Source: Planctomycetota bacterium (GTDB taxonomy: Bacteria > Planctomycetota > UBA1135 > GCA-002686595). Taken from it: 64,000 nucleotides of DNA. The notes under the pieces are model-generated. The model did not search any database. It was not told the origin of the DNA and saw only the letters and a list, made by a program, of their open reading frames with translations. A program made the position numbers and the translations under genes. Of this stretch, positions 1 to 9,062 are shown one piece after another. Every line of letters begins with the position of its first letter. The first letter of the stretch is position 1. The stretch covers positions 62,001-126,000 of the forward strand of contig JAKVCD010000040.1 in the NCBI GenBank assembly GCA_022446815.1. The letters run 5' to 3'.

Positions 1-1
1 G

Positions 2-814
2 GTCGACCTAAACCTCGCGCAGAAGAAAGTCCTCGCTTGCTGGATTCACCTGCAAAGCGGCGGCAAGACAAGATCGGAGCAAGCCGAGTCGGATGAAGGG
101 AGCATGACTCCTGAGGAGGCCCTCAAGGCTTTCGACGAGGATCGCGCCTCAGGCTTAGACGCAGAGAGCGCCATAGCTCGTCTCAGTGAACGACTTGGGC
201 TGGACTCTGACCCTGCCGACCAGGAGTCCTCCACAGACTCCCATACACCTCATGGCCTCTTGGATGGCCTCATTGAGGAGTATCTCTGGGATCTTGGGCG
301 CACCAACGATCTGAAGGGCGCGGAGCACGGTGCAGTTATTGAGCTCATTCGGAATGAGCTTAGGCACGTCGAGATGATTGAAGACCTCACGCCGAGGCGC
401 CTGCTCTTGTTCGCTTGCACTAGCCTGATGGAGCAAGAAGGCCTCACGCCTGGACAAGCCAGCGAGCGAGTTCAAGCCGTCATCGAATTCACCACTTGGT
501 GCGTAGAGCATCATGGGCACCTAGAAGACGAGGCAGTCTTAGATGCCTTTGCGTCTTTGGGCGTCTCGGGAGAGAGGGTTTGCGCGGTCAACGAGTACTT
601 GAAACCTCAGGCCAAGGGTGGAGCTTGGTTGCAGGTGGAGAGCGCAGCTGGCCTCTGGGAAGCTGTCTCTAGCAGCGGCGGACGATATGAGCTCGTGGCT
701 AGTGAAGAGGTCTTAGCTGACCTAGAGCCAGGAGATTTTGTTCGCGCAAACCTTAGCGCTGCTAGAGCAGAGCCGATCTGGGTTTATCCGCCAGAGCTCA
801 GCGCAGCGCAATAA
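2..814 (+). CDS. hypothetical protein, probably open to the left edge
   Basis: I do not recognise this protein. The frame has no stop back to base 2, so the gene may begin outside the window. The first ATG in view is at 104 (236 residues from there), and the purine-rich run just before it lies too close to be a good ribosome binding site. The product is acidic and soluble, rich in Glu, Ala and Leu, with predicted helical stretches and no signal peptide or membrane segment. It stops 3 bases before the convergent stop of the next gene, with no terminator between them. Function unknown. Confidence 0.55.
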   Translation, partial: VDLNLAQKKVLACWIHLQSGGKTRSEQAESDEGSMTPEEALKAFDEDRASGLDAESAIARLSERLGLDSDPADQESSTDSHTPHGLLDGLIEEYLWDLGRTNDLKGAEHGAVIELIRNELRHVEMIEDLTPRRLLLFACTSLMEQEGLTPGQASERVQAVIEFTTWCVEHHGHLEDEAVLDAFASLGVSGERVCAVNEYLKPQAKGGAWLQVESAAGLWEAVSSSGGRYELVASEEVLADLEPGDFVRANLSAARAEPIWVYPPELSAAQ

Positions 815-817
815 TGC

Positions 818-1429
818 TTAACGTCGAGTAACGGGGACCTGCACCTCACAGATGAGCTGCTCGTAGCCGTCAACCTCGGACGGAGGGATCATATAGATCT
901 CGCGGATCGGGCCAGCGATCGCCCAGTTCATCTTGGACATGTATCCGAATATGCCAGCATACGAGGAGGGGACACCAGGGTATGGCCCTGAGGCGAGCGC
1001 ATAAGCGACCGTCCGCGAAGGCAGGGTGTCCTTTCTTAGGGGTAGGGCTGGCTGGGTCCAAGAGCCCACCGGGACGCAGGCCCTCGAGCGCAACTTTCCT
1101 GACTCTACGCTGCTCGGGTCATCGTAGAAGAGCCCAAAGGGGGGGCCAGCAGGCTGGATACCTTGCTGCGCTAATAGCCGGTGAACCTCAGGGATCAGCG
1201 CTCCAGTGTCAGCGTATGGGCCGACATTCTCCAAGAAGACATAAGGCTGATCGAGCCGGTCCTTCCAATTGCAATGAACCTCCCGAAAGGGGGGATGGCT
1301 CACCTTGAGATCCGCGTTGTAGACCCACTGAGTCTTTGCGGAGGTCGGAGTGGGACCTGCGGGCGTCGACGTGTCTACAGTCGCGCAAGAAGCAAAGAGA
1401 GCAAGCGCTGAGATATTGAGAAGCTTCAT
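818..1429 (-). CDS. lipoprotein with GyrI-like (effector-binding fold) domain
   Basis: An open frame continues upstream to 1510, but the ATG at 1429 starts a short hydrophobic segment ending in LFASC, a lipobox, so I place the start there (203 residues). The mature part looks like a GyrI-like small-molecule-binding domain. It has an ENVGPY motif, then a helix before GPPFGLFYDDP, and a second half with ALASGPYPG and a terminal GPIREIYMIPP motif followed by a beta strand ending in VQVPV. In that family the fold binds small hydrophobic ligands or inhibits gyrase, usually in the cytoplasm; here it would sit on a membrane. The ligand is unknown. Confidence 0.65.
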   Translation of the reverse strand: MKLLNISALALFASCATVDTSTPAGPTPTSAKTQWVYNADLKVSHPPFREVHCNWKDRLDQPYVFLENVGPYADTGALIPEVHRLLAQQGIQPAGPPFGLFYDDPSSVESGKLRSRACVPVGSWTQPALPLRKDTLPSRTVAYALASGPYPGVPSSYAGIFGYMSKMNWAIAGPIREIYMIPPSEVDGYEQLICEVQVPVTRR

Positions 1430-1524
1430 GTTGTCTAGTGTCCTGATGGGCTCACCTAAGCCATCGGCCATAGGCGGGCAGTCCTTTCGCGGCAAATCAA
1501 GTTCATGCATCGCACCCTAGGTTG

Positions 1525-1545
1525 AGAGGGCCTAGGCCACCCTCT
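1525..1545. repeat. inverted repeat, 6-bp stem
   Basis: AGAGGG at 1525-1530 and CCCTCT at 1540-1545 face each other across a 9-base loop containing a CCTAGG palindrome. It lies in the intergenic region upstream of the small protein at 1667. No T-run follows, so it is not an obvious terminator. Confidence 0.4.
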
Positions 1546-1599
1546 AAGCCTATGCTATGTCCGATAATGTATCTTCTGCTGCACACTCTTTAGGTCGCA

Positions 1600-1623
1600 C
1601 CATAGGCCATAGTGGGCCTATGG
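1600..1623. repeat. inverted repeat, 9-bp stem upstream of small gene
   Basis: CCATAGGCC at 1600-1608 pairs with GGCCTATGG at 1615-1623 around a 6-base loop. It ends 43 bases before the ATG at 1667, so it could form in the 5' leader of that transcript or act as an operator. No T-run follows. Confidence 0.45.
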
Positions 1624-1666
1624 GTCCCACGGAGACCTGATAGGATCTCTTGAGAGGACCCGAGCT

Positions 1667-1915
1667 ATGCCTAAGCAGTGTTTCATGGATGCGGATCGAC
1701 CCTGCGATCTCACTTGTAAGGCCGCCTTTCAGGTGGATGACCCCGTCGACAACATCGACTGCTATTTCATTTGGCTGGCATACCACCTAGGCGAAGCCTT
1801 CTTTGAAGTGAAGCGAAGCCTGGATGGTGGCCCCGGCGGCGGACCACCACCAGGCTTTCCGGGCTTCCCAGGCGGAGGCCCCAAGGGTCCAAAGCCACCG
1901 GTCAGCAACAATTGA
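1667..1915 (+). CDS. small Cys-containing protein with Gly/Pro tail
   Basis: This 82-residue protein has no recognised family. An AGAGGA ribosome binding site sits 8 bases before the ATG, which supports a real gene. The N-terminal ~50 residues hold four cysteines (C5, C13, C17, C32) in an acidic, aromatic segment. The last ~30 residues are a low-complexity tail of Gly, Pro and Phe (PGGGPPPGFPGFPGGG) ending in a Lys/Pro stretch. It is a single gene between a convergent lipoprotein gene and the sdh operon, with two hairpins upstream. There is no signal peptide. The cysteines could bind metal, but the spacing fits no motif I know. Confidence 0.55.
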   Translation: MPKQCFMDADRPCDLTCKAAFQVDDPVDNIDCYFIWLAYHLGEAFFEVKRSLDGGPGGGPPPGFPGFPGGGPKGPKPPVSNN

Positions 1916-2024
1916 GCAAGGATTGCGCTTACCGCAACTCGTCCGACACTCCTTAGTTTATGTTCTCGACACCTAGCCTATAAGGACACTGGGTATTCCA
2001 TTCGACGCGTCTCTGATCCCCAAA

Positions 2025-2681
2025 ATGTTAGGACACCTGAAGCAAGCGCTCTCCGCCTCGATCGGCAAGAAAGCCTGGATGGCCGTTAGCGGACTGCTGC
2101 TGGTCGGCTTTCTGGTCACGCACCTCGCTGGCAATCTGCTGTACTTCGCAGATGACGATGGCTCCATCTTCAACGCTTACGCCGAGGCGTTGTCATCGAA
2201 TCCTCTGCTGCCTATCGCTGAGCTCATCCTTGCCACGCTCTTCCTCGCGCACATCGCTCTAGGAGTTCGCGTTTCGATGGAGAACCGTGCTGCGCGCGAA
2301 GTCCCGTACCACGCGAAGGCAGCTCACGGAGGTCGCACGACCGCGTCTAGGAGCATGATGATCACAGGCCTCATAGTGCTGATCTTCCTGATTATCCACA
2401 TCCTGGACTTCCGCCTGGACCCCAAGGCCCATGACGACATGGCAGGCGCTGTTCAAGCCAAGCTTAGCTCCGGACGAGGTGCGCTCACGTATGGCGTCGG
2501 AGTAGCGGCTCTTGGCCTTCACCTGAGCCACGCTATCGCCAGCGCGTTCCACACCCTTGGACTCAACCACCCTAAGTACGACTCCATTCTCCAGACGGCT
2601 GGCCGAGGCTTGGCAGTCGTCATCGCCCTTGGCTTCTTAGCCTTTCCGATCTACATCTACTTCTCTGGAGGGGCCGCCTGA
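2025..2681 (+). CDS. sdhC: succinate dehydrogenase cytochrome b subunit
   Basis: The membrane anchor of succinate dehydrogenase/fumarate reductase, 218 residues, carries the haem b groups and quinone site in the inner membrane. Five hydrophobic segments are visible, starting with the helix around residues 17-40, with histidines in the helices ([31 protein letters not shown]) suited to bind two haems. The length and single-subunit form match the b558-type SdhC of menaquinone users. It is the first gene of sdhCAB, and its TGA shares one base with the sdhA ATG (TGATG). No strong ribosome binding site precedes the ATG. Confidence 0.93.
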   Translation: MLGHLKQALSASIGKKAWMAVSGLLLVGFLVTHLAGNLLYFADDDGSIFNAYAEALSSNPLLPIAELILATLFLAHIALGVRVSMENRAAREVPYHAKAAHGGRTTASRSMMITGLIVLIFLIIHILDFRLDPKAHDDMAGAVQAKLSSGRGALTYGVGVAALGLHLSHAIASAFHTLGLNHPKYDSILQTAGRGLAVVIALGFLAFPIYIYFSGGAA

Positions 2682-4609
2682 TGAGCGCATTCAACAGTCA
2701 GCTCAACTCTCACTCCCCCACTGGACCGATCGAGGACCGCTGGACTAATCACCGCTTTGACCTGAACTTGATCAACCCGGCCAATCGCCGAAAGTTCAAG
2801 GTGATCGTCGTCGGCACAGGGCTGGCTGGCGGATCCGCAGCCGCGACACTTGCGGAGATGGGCTACGAAGTCACTTCATTCTGTATCCAAGACAGCCCCA
2901 GGCGCGCGCATAGCATCGCTGCCCAGGGCGGGATCAACGCCTCCAAGAACTACCAGAACGACGGAGACAGCACCTACCGGCTCTTCTATGACACGGTAAA
3001 GGGCGGCGATTTCAGAGCGAGGGAGTCCAACGTCTACAGGCTCGCGCAAGTCTCTGGGCAGATCATTGATCAATGCGCTGCGCAGGGAGTCCCCTTTGCG
3101 AGAGAGTATGGCGGGTACCTAGCCAACCGTTCCTTTGGCGGAGCCCAAGTCAGTCGAACGTTCTATGCCCGCGGCCAGACAGGACAGCAGCTCCTCATCG
3201 GCGCCTACTCAGCGCTGATGCGTCAGGTCTCCGCTGGAAAGGTAGAGCTCTTGCCCAGGCGAGAGATGGTTGAGCTCGTGACCGTGGACGGCGTCGCGTC
3301 AGGGGTCGTGGTCCGGAACCTGATCACTGGCGAATACGAACGCCATGCAGCCGACGCTGTCCTCCTCTGCACCGGCGGCTACGGAAACGTCTTCTTCCTC
3401 TCAACGAACGCTCAAGCGTCCAACGTGACCGCTGCCTGGCGCTGCCATAAGAAGGGCGCGTACTTCGCCAACCCTTGCTTCACGCAGATCCACCCAACCT
3501 GCATCCCCGTGTCGGGTGACCATCAATCCAAGCTCACCTTGATGAGCGAGAGCCTCCGAAATGACGGGAGGGTCTGGGTCCCAGCCAAAGCTGGTGACAC
3601 CCGCGCCCCGGCTGACATCCCCGAATCAGAGCGGGACTACTACCTCGAGCGGCGCTATCCGAGCTTCGGCAATCTGGTGCCCAGAGACGTCGCGAGTCGC
3701 GCTTCGAAGCTCGAGTGCGACGAAGGGCGCGGCATCGGAAACACCGGCCTCGCTGTCTACCTAGATTTCGCTGATGCGATCAAGCGAGACGGAGAGGACG
3801 CCATCAGGCAGCGCTACGGGAACCTCTTCCAGATGTATCAGATGATCACGGGCGAGGACCCCTATCGCACACCGATGCGTATCTTCCCAGCCGTTCACTA
3901 CACCATGGGCGGCCTCTGGGTGGACTACAACCTGCAGACCACAGTGCCCGGACTCTTCGCCCTCGGAGAGGCGAACTTCTCAGATCACGGCGCTAACCGC
4001 CTGGGCGCTAGCGCGCTCATGCAGGGCCTCTCTGACGGATACTTCGTCGCCCCTGCGACCATCACAGCGCATTTAGCCTCGGGCAATGTCAAGCGTGTGA
4101 GCATCGACCACCCTGCCTTCGAGGAGGCAGAGGCGCACGCTAAGGCCCGCTCGAACAAGCTCCTCTCGATTCAGGGCGGGCGCACAGTTGAAGGGCTCCA
4201 CCGCGACCTCGGTCAGATCATGTGGGACATGGTAGGTATGAGTCGAAGCGGAGCCGGCCTGAGAGACGCGATCTCCCAGATACGCGCTCTCCGTGAGGAG
4301 TTCTGGTCCGAGGTCCGAGTCCCTGGCGAGAACTCTCATCTAAACCCCTCGCTTGAGAAAGCCGGACGCGTCGCAGACTTCATGGAGTTTGGAGAGCTCA
4401 TGGCTCAGGACGCTCTCAATCGTGAAGAATCCTGCGGCGGACACTTCCGTGAAGAGCACCAAACAGAGGACGGTGAGGCCGCTCGAAACGATGAGGACTT
4501 CTCCTACGCCGCCGCCTGGGAACACCAAGGCGTGGATAAAGAGGCGAGCCTGAACAAGGAAGACCTCACCTTCGAATACGTCAAGCCCAGCACCCGGAGC
4601 TACAAGTAG
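2681..4609 (+). CDS. sdhA: succinate dehydrogenase flavoprotein subunit
   Basis: The catalytic FAD subunit oxidises succinate to fumarate in the TCA cycle and passes electrons to SdhB. The dinucleotide fold [10 protein letters not shown] lies near residues 45-54. The covalent-flavin histidine is H77, in [11 protein letters not shown]. The C-terminal part has the [19 protein letters not shown] flavin/substrate signature. Its 642 residues match the long form found in three-subunit type-B enzymes. It follows sdhC with a one-base overlap and precedes sdhB by 7 bases, so the three subunits should be made together. Confidence 0.97.
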   Translation: MSAFNSQLNSHSPTGPIEDRWTNHRFDLNLINPANRRKFKVIVVGTGLAGGSAAATLAEMGYEVTSFCIQDSPRRAHSIAAQGGINASKNYQNDGDSTYRLFYDTVKGGDFRARESNVYRLAQVSGQIIDQCAAQGVPFAREYGGYLANRSFGGAQVSRTFYARGQTGQQLLIGAYSALMRQVSAGKVELLPRREMVELVTVDGVASGVVVRNLITGEYERHAADAVLLCTGGYGNVFFLSTNAQASNVTAAWRCHKKGAYFANPCFTQIHPTCIPVSGDHQSKLTLMSESLRNDGRVWVPAKAGDTRAPADIPESERDYYLERRYPSFGNLVPRDVASRASKLECDEGRGIGNTGLAVYLDFADAIKRDGEDAIRQRYGNLFQMYQMITGEDPYRTPMRIFPAVHYTMGGLWVDYNLQTTVPGLFALGEANFSDHGANRLGASALMQGLSDGYFVAPATITAHLASGNVKRVSIDHPAFEEAEAHAKARSNKLLSIQGGRTVEGLHRDLGQIMWDMVGMSRSGAGLRDAISQIRALREEFWSEVRVPGENSHLNPSLEKAGRVADFMEFGELMAQDALNREESCGGHFREEHQTEDGEAARNDEDFSYAAAWEHQGVDKEASLNKEDLTFEYVKPSTRSYK

Positions 4610-4616
4610 GCCAACT

Positions 4617-5369
4617 ATGAAGCTGACCCTTCAAATCTGGAGACAACCGAGCGCTGAGGCGGACGGGAACTTTGAGATCTACACCGTGGGAGGTGTGTCT
4701 GAAGACATGTCCTTCCTTGAGATGATCGACCAGCTAAACCGGCAGATCGTCCTCGATGGCGGAGAGCCTGTGGCCTTTGATCACGATTGCCGGGAAGGCA
4801 TCTGCGGCATGTGCAGCATGGTGATCAACGGTGAAGTCCATGGCCCGATCAAGGGGACCACCACTTGCCAGCTCCACATGCGGAGCTTCAAAGACGGCGC
4901 CAAGATCGTGATTGAACCCTTCAGGGCCAAAGCGTTCCCGGTCGTCAAAGACCTAGCGGTGGATCGATCGGCCTTTGACGCGATCATCACTGCCGGTGGA
5001 TTCATCACTTCGCGGACAGGCAGCGCGCCTGACGGGAACGCAATCCTCGTACCCAAGGAGGATGCAGACCAGGCCATGGACGCAGCGGCCTGCATCGGCT
5101 GCGGCGGCTGTGTCGCAGCTTGCCCCAACGCGGCGGCGATGCTCTTTACGGCTGCGAAGGTGACCCACCTTGGTTCTCTTCCCCAAGGTCAGCCCGAGCG
5201 TCGAGCCCGAGCGCTCTCCATGGTCCAAGAGATGGACTCACAGGGCTTTGGAAACTGTACGAACGAACGCGAGTGCGAAGCAGCGTGCCCTAAGGAGATC
5301 TCGGTGATGACTATCGCCCAGATGAACAGAGATTATCTGCGCGCCTCGATCGCAGGCGACGAAGCCTAG
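4617..5369 (+). CDS. sdhB: succinate dehydrogenase iron-sulfur subunit
   Basis: The 250-residue electron-transfer subunit lies between SdhA and the membrane anchor. The [2Fe-2S] ligands are in CREGICGMC (C58, C63, C66) with the fourth at C84. The first ferredoxin-type cluster motif is [12 protein letters not shown], and the last cluster ligands are in [14 protein letters not shown]. All cluster cysteines appear intact. It is the third gene of the sdhCAB operon. The convergent kinase gene ends 6 bases after its stop. Confidence 0.96.
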   Translation: MKLTLQIWRQPSAEADGNFEIYTVGGVSEDMSFLEMIDQLNRQIVLDGGEPVAFDHDCREGICGMCSMVINGEVHGPIKGTTTCQLHMRSFKDGAKIVIEPFRAKAFPVVKDLAVDRSAFDAIITAGGFITSRTGSAPDGNAILVPKEDADQAMDAAACIGCGGCVAACPNAAAMLFTAAKVTHLGSLPQGQPERRARALSMVQEMDSQGFGNCTNERECEAACPKEISVMTIAQMNRDYLRASIAGDEA

Positions 5370-5375
5370 GGTCGA

Positions 5376-6617
5376 TTAGAGCTCAGCCAGAGAAGAGTAT
5401 TCCCTGCAAGGAATGTCCAGGTCGCCAGAGGCCTCAATCAGCTCAGCAGTCGAGCTGCCGGAGCTACCGCGCGCGACCAGGACCTGAGTAGCGCCTAGGC
5501 GTTCCATGGCTCCAATCGCAGCCTCTACGCTGGCGGGGGCCGTGCACCACCAGCCCTCCTCGCGAAGCCGTTGAAGGGCAGCCGATCTACGCAGAGGATC
5601 TCGGTCCAAGACGACGGCCACAGGCTTACCATCCCGAGCACTTTGGAGGACGATCGAGACGCCCGTGCCTGAACCTTGGCCAGTGCTCACCCTTAGCTTC
5701 GACCCGAGGTCAGACGCGGCCTGAGACATGCTGTCTGTCCCGAAGCCGGTGCTGCCAATGCCAGACGCACCTGATTTGTAAGCCCGCTCTACGCCTCTGG
5801 CGCTCATGCCAGGGCCAGCGTCAGTAACGCTGAGTCGAAACCTCCCGTTCGCCACCGGAGCAACCTCCACGCGCGGCCCAGCAGTGAGAGGAGATACAGA
5901 GAGCGCATTCAGCAGTGCATTCTGTGTGAACCTCCTTAGCGCTGCCTCATCAGCATAGGCGACGAAGTCCGAAGAGCACTTGAGCGCAACTCGAAGCCCT
6001 GATCCAGCAGCACTTGCAATCGCCGACCGGATCTCCTCTTCAAGCAAAGGGCGTAACGCGAACTCATCGTACGCCCGACCGCATTCCAAGAACGAGTTAC
6101 ACATCGACCTGCCGGCCCTGTGCGCGCCGCGGAGTGAGCGCAGTGATTCATCCGAGCAACCCTCGAGTCGCTCAAGCCTGAGGAGAGCGAGGCTCAATTG
6201 GTTCCTGATGTCATGAGCCGCGGTGTTAGCGCGCGATGTAGCCACAGCCTCGGACCCTGCGGGACGCCCTTCGCTGAGCAGGAGCCGCAAGAAAAGGACA
6301 CCTGCTTGGTTGAGGCGAAAGCCGCTCTCAAAAGATGTGAGCCAGACTGCGACCCCTCCCCCAAGAGGGATCCACTCGGCGCTCTGTTGTCCAGCCGCTT
6401 TGAGTTCAGCGAGGCGCATGCACTCAACCCTGCTCAGAACGAGGGGGAGATGGGGGCTGGATTGGCATCCAAGCGGTGGCTCCCCGACAGCAGTCCCCCA
6501 CTCTCCGAGACGCTCTAAGCGGCCCCGGCGGGAGACGAAGCCGCTCAGAGAGGCCACCCCCTCCGCCTTCATCCACGCAGAGAGGTCGGCGCTGTCCATG
6601 TGAACAGGAGCTGCCAT
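5376..6617 (-). CDS. soluble sensor histidine kinase with degenerate receiver-like C-terminus
   Basis: This 413-residue kinase has no membrane segment. Residues 1-120 form an unassigned sensory region. The phosphoacceptor is H135 in AAHDIRNQLSL. The ATPase domain shows an N-box (RFTQNALLNA), a G1 box (VTDAGPGMS) and a G2 region (GSTGFGTDSM, GSGTGVSIVL). The last ~80 residues resemble a receiver domain: an acidic start VVLDRDPLRR and alternating helices and strands. The strand that should carry the phosphorylated Asp reads QVLVARGSS, so it looks non-phosphorylatable. An in-frame ATG at 6599 is a possible shorter start. No response regulator gene is adjacent. Confidence 0.8.
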   Translation of the reverse strand: MAAPVHMDSADLSAWMKAEGVASLSGFVSRRGRLERLGEWGTAVGEPPLGCQSSPHLPLVLSRVECMRLAELKAAGQQSAEWIPLGGGVAVWLTSFESGFRLNQAGVLFLRLLLSEGRPAGSEAVATSRANTAAHDIRNQLSLALLRLERLEGCSDESLRSLRGAHRAGRSMCNSFLECGRAYDEFALRPLLEEEIRSAIASAAGSGLRVALKCSSDFVAYADEAALRRFTQNALLNALSVSPLTAGPRVEVAPVANGRFRLSVTDAGPGMSARGVERAYKSGASGIGSTGFGTDSMSQAASDLGSKLRVSTGQGSGTGVSIVLQSARDGKPVAVVLDRDPLRRSAALQRLREEGWWCTAPASVEAAIGAMERLGATQVLVARGSSGSSTAELIEASGDLDIPCREYSSLAEL

Positions 6618-6768
6618 GGAGGTAGTGTGCTGTTCGAAGGGCCCTAATCAAGCACAGCAAATCTCGTCCCGCACCATCTTGGGGACACCTGTGCTACGGA
6701 ATCGAAACGCGAGCATGAGCCACAGGAGCGGATTGAGTGCCAAGAGCGGCCCTAAATGCGTACTATGA

Positions 6769-6785
6769 CCCTATGAAAAATAGGG
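6769..6785. repeat. small hairpin in the 6618-6865 intergenic region
   Basis: CCCTAT (6769-6774) and ATAGGG (6780-6785) form a 6-bp stem with a GAAAA loop. It lies about 80 bases upstream of the HEAT-protein ATG, with no T-run. I see nothing else definable in this 248-base intergenic region, which must hold divergent promoters. Confidence 0.3.
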
Positions 6786-6865
6786 GGACGCGCCCGGCAC
6801 GAACGTTGCTCTAAGGCGTCAGGCCTCCTGGCCAAGCTCCCGGTCCTTACCTCACCTGAATCACT

Positions 6866-8974
6866 ATGAAGAAGCTCTTCTTACTCGCCGCACTCACCCT
6901 CGGCGGCCTGATCGCCCTCGAGGACACCTCAAGCGCGCACGGCGGCACGTACCGCGGACCTGGCGACACAGTCCCGCCCGGCGGCGGCGGTGGCGGCGGA
7001 GGAGGCGGACCGGCCACGCCTGGACCCGCTGGACCCGCGGCGCCTGGCCCCGGTGGACCGAACACTCCTGGACCTGCAGGCCCTGCAGCCCCTGGGGCTG
7101 CTCCCGCAGCGCCCAAGGCCCCTACCACCGGCGGCGGCACAGACACCGGGCCTGACCTGACAGTGTGGCAGTTCTGGTGGGGCTTCAACCGGGACCCCTA
7201 CCTGAACCTCAAGTCCAAGATTCACGACGCTGGAAGTTTGACCGGCTCGGACGACTTCTTCCTCGGCCACGGCCAGAAGACGCACTCCAAGGACAGCCTC
7301 AAGCCCTCCGAAGAGACCATTCGCCAGCAGATCGTCCCTGCCCTAAAGGAAGCGATGGATGGAGAGACGAACAACGACATCGTCACTGCCTGCCTCATCG
7401 CCCTCGCCAAGATCGGTGACGCAACGGACGAAGAGGGTGACTCTGAGTTCGAAGCGCTCATCCGAGGACGCCTGAATGACGCCGTCCAAGAGGTAAGAGA
7501 GACCGCGGCCGTCGCGCTGGGGATCCTGGCTAACCCCGCCTCAATCGACCTCCTCGAACAGCTCGCGACCGATGCTCCCGAAGGGCGGCGCGTCACTGGC
7601 GACGAGGCCGGGATCAACTACCGAACTCGCGCATTCGCGACCTTCGGCCTAGGCCTGATTGGCAACCGCACAGAGGACCCCGAGGTCCGCAAGCGCTTAG
7701 TTACAACTATTCACGGCATCCTAGAGGATCGCGAGGATCACCCTACAAGGGACATCCGCGTCGCTGCTTTGATCTCTCTCGGGCTCGTTCCGATTGAGCC
7801 CATGCAGATCCCGGTGAAGCCTGAGTCCGAGCTCGAGAAGGGCGAAGAACCCTATGTCATCGGGACGGACCCTGCCCGCTCACGCGAGGACCAGATCCGC
7901 TACTTGATCAACTACTTCGAGAGCACGAAAAAACACTACCTCATCAAAGCCCACGTTCCCCGCGCCCTCGCGCGCCTGCTCATCGGTGCGCCCGAAGAGC
8001 TCCGCATTGACGCGGCAGAGGCGATCCTCGTGAGCGCAGGAAAGCGCGCGAAGGGACAAAAGGAGCTGCGCCAAAGCGCAGTCCTCGCCTTGGGCCAGAT
8101 CGGGGACCTTGACGATGACAAGATTGACCAAGACATCCGTCAAGCGCTCTACGACTCGATGGGTGACGCTGACTTGCAGGTCAAGAACTTCAGCACGATC
8201 GCCATCGCTCAGCTCGCTGGAAACCCCACGGAAGGCGACACCGAGAAAGGACTTGAGGAGATTCGAAAGCACCTCATGACCACGCTCTCTCGCGGCAAAA
8301 GTCGCGTGAAGCCCTGGGCCGCGCTCGCGATTGGAGTGATGGAAGAGAAGCGCGACAGCCTCGGTCAGCCGATGTCTTCGGATGTTCTCTCAGCGCTCCG
8401 CACAGCATTCAAAAAGGAAGGGAGCCCGGCTGACGCAGGCGCGTACGCCATCGCCGTTGGGATCTGCAAGGACCAAGAGTCCAAGTCAGTCCTCATTGAG
8501 AAGCTGGACAAGTTCACCGACGACGAGGCGAGGGGTCACATGACCATCGGGCTCGGTCTCATGAACGCCAACGACGCGATCGAGCCGATCCAAGAGATCG
8601 TCGCCAAGTCCAAGTACCGCGCAGCACTGCTGAAGTCCGCTGCGACGTCGCTCGGACTTCTTGGCGACAAGCAGGTTGTCCCACAGTTGATCGACATGCT
8701 TCGCAATGAGGGCCGCAGTCTCGCCACTCAAGCCGCCATCGCCTCTGCGCTTGGCTTCATCGGCGACACCCGCTCGGTCGACCCCTTGGTTGAGATGCTC
8801 AAGAGTGACGACCTCACCGATAAGGCTCGCGCCTTCGCAGCGGTCGCCCTCGGGATCGTCGCCGACAAGGAGGATCTCCCCTGGAACTCCAAGATCTCGG
8901 TCGACATCAACTACCGAGCGAACACGACGTCACTCACGAGCCCTGAAGGTACCGGCATCCTCGACATCCTCTAG
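6866..8974 (+). CDS. secreted HEAT-repeat protein with Gly/Pro-rich linker
   Basis: This 702-residue exported protein starts with a signal peptide (MKKLFLLAALTLGGLIAL). Next comes a run of about ten glycines near residues 39-48 and a collagen-like Gly-Pro-Ala region to about residue 90. A Trp-rich motif (VWQFWWGFNRDPYL) then leads into a long array of HEAT/Armadillo-type helical repeats recognisable by phrases such as ALAKIGD, ALGILANP, ALGQIGDLDD, LGLLGDKQ and ALGFIGDT. HEAT arrays are protein-binding scaffolds; no catalytic motif is visible. It appears monocistronic, followed by a strong terminator. The partner and exact location (periplasm or surface) are unknown. Confidence 0.85.
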   Translation: MKKLFLLAALTLGGLIALEDTSSAHGGTYRGPGDTVPPGGGGGGGGGGPATPGPAGPAAPGPGGPNTPGPAGPAAPGAAPAAPKAPTTGGGTDTGPDLTVWQFWWGFNRDPYLNLKSKIHDAGSLTGSDDFFLGHGQKTHSKDSLKPSEETIRQQIVPALKEAMDGETNNDIVTACLIALAKIGDATDEEGDSEFEALIRGRLNDAVQEVRETAAVALGILANPASIDLLEQLATDAPEGRRVTGDEAGINYRTRAFATFGLGLIGNRTEDPEVRKRLVTTIHGILEDREDHPTRDIRVAALISLGLVPIEPMQIPVKPESELEKGEEPYVIGTDPARSREDQIRYLINYFESTKKHYLIKAHVPRALARLLIGAPEELRIDAAEAILVSAGKRAKGQKELRQSAVLALGQIGDLDDDKIDQDIRQALYDSMGDADLQVKNFSTIAIAQLAGNPTEGDTEKGLEEIRKHLMTTLSRGKSRVKPWAALAIGVMEEKRDSLGQPMSSDVLSALRTAFKKEGSPADAGAYAIAVGICKDQESKSVLIEKLDKFTDDEARGHMTIGLGLMNANDAIEPIQEIVAKSKYRAALLKSAATSLGLLGDKQVVPQLIDMLRNEGRSLATQAAIASALGFIGDTRSVDPLVEMLKSDDLTDKARAFAAVALGIVADKEDLPWNSKISVDINYRANTTSLTSPEGTGILDIL

Positions 8975-8992
8975 GACTAGCGGACGCGAATC

Positions 8993-9038
8993 AAAAACGG
9001 GGTCGCCCCGCCGCGAGGCAGGGCGACCCCGCTGTTTT
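8993..9038. terminator. bidirectional intrinsic terminator
   Basis: CGGGGTCGCCC (8998-9008) and GGGCGACCCCG (9021-9031) form a perfect 11-bp stem. On the plus strand it is followed by CTGTTTT, and on the minus strand by TTTTT (AAAAA at 8993-8997). It therefore serves both the HEAT gene ending at 8974 and the minus-strand operon ending at 9063. Confidence 0.88.
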
Positions 9039-9062
9039 GGTCATCACGCTGCTTACTTCAGG

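Noticed and set aside
7000-7140. Gly/Pro/Ala tandem-repeat-like DNA
   Set aside because: It looks like a DNA repeat, but it is the coding region for the stalk of the HEAT protein, in frame throughout.
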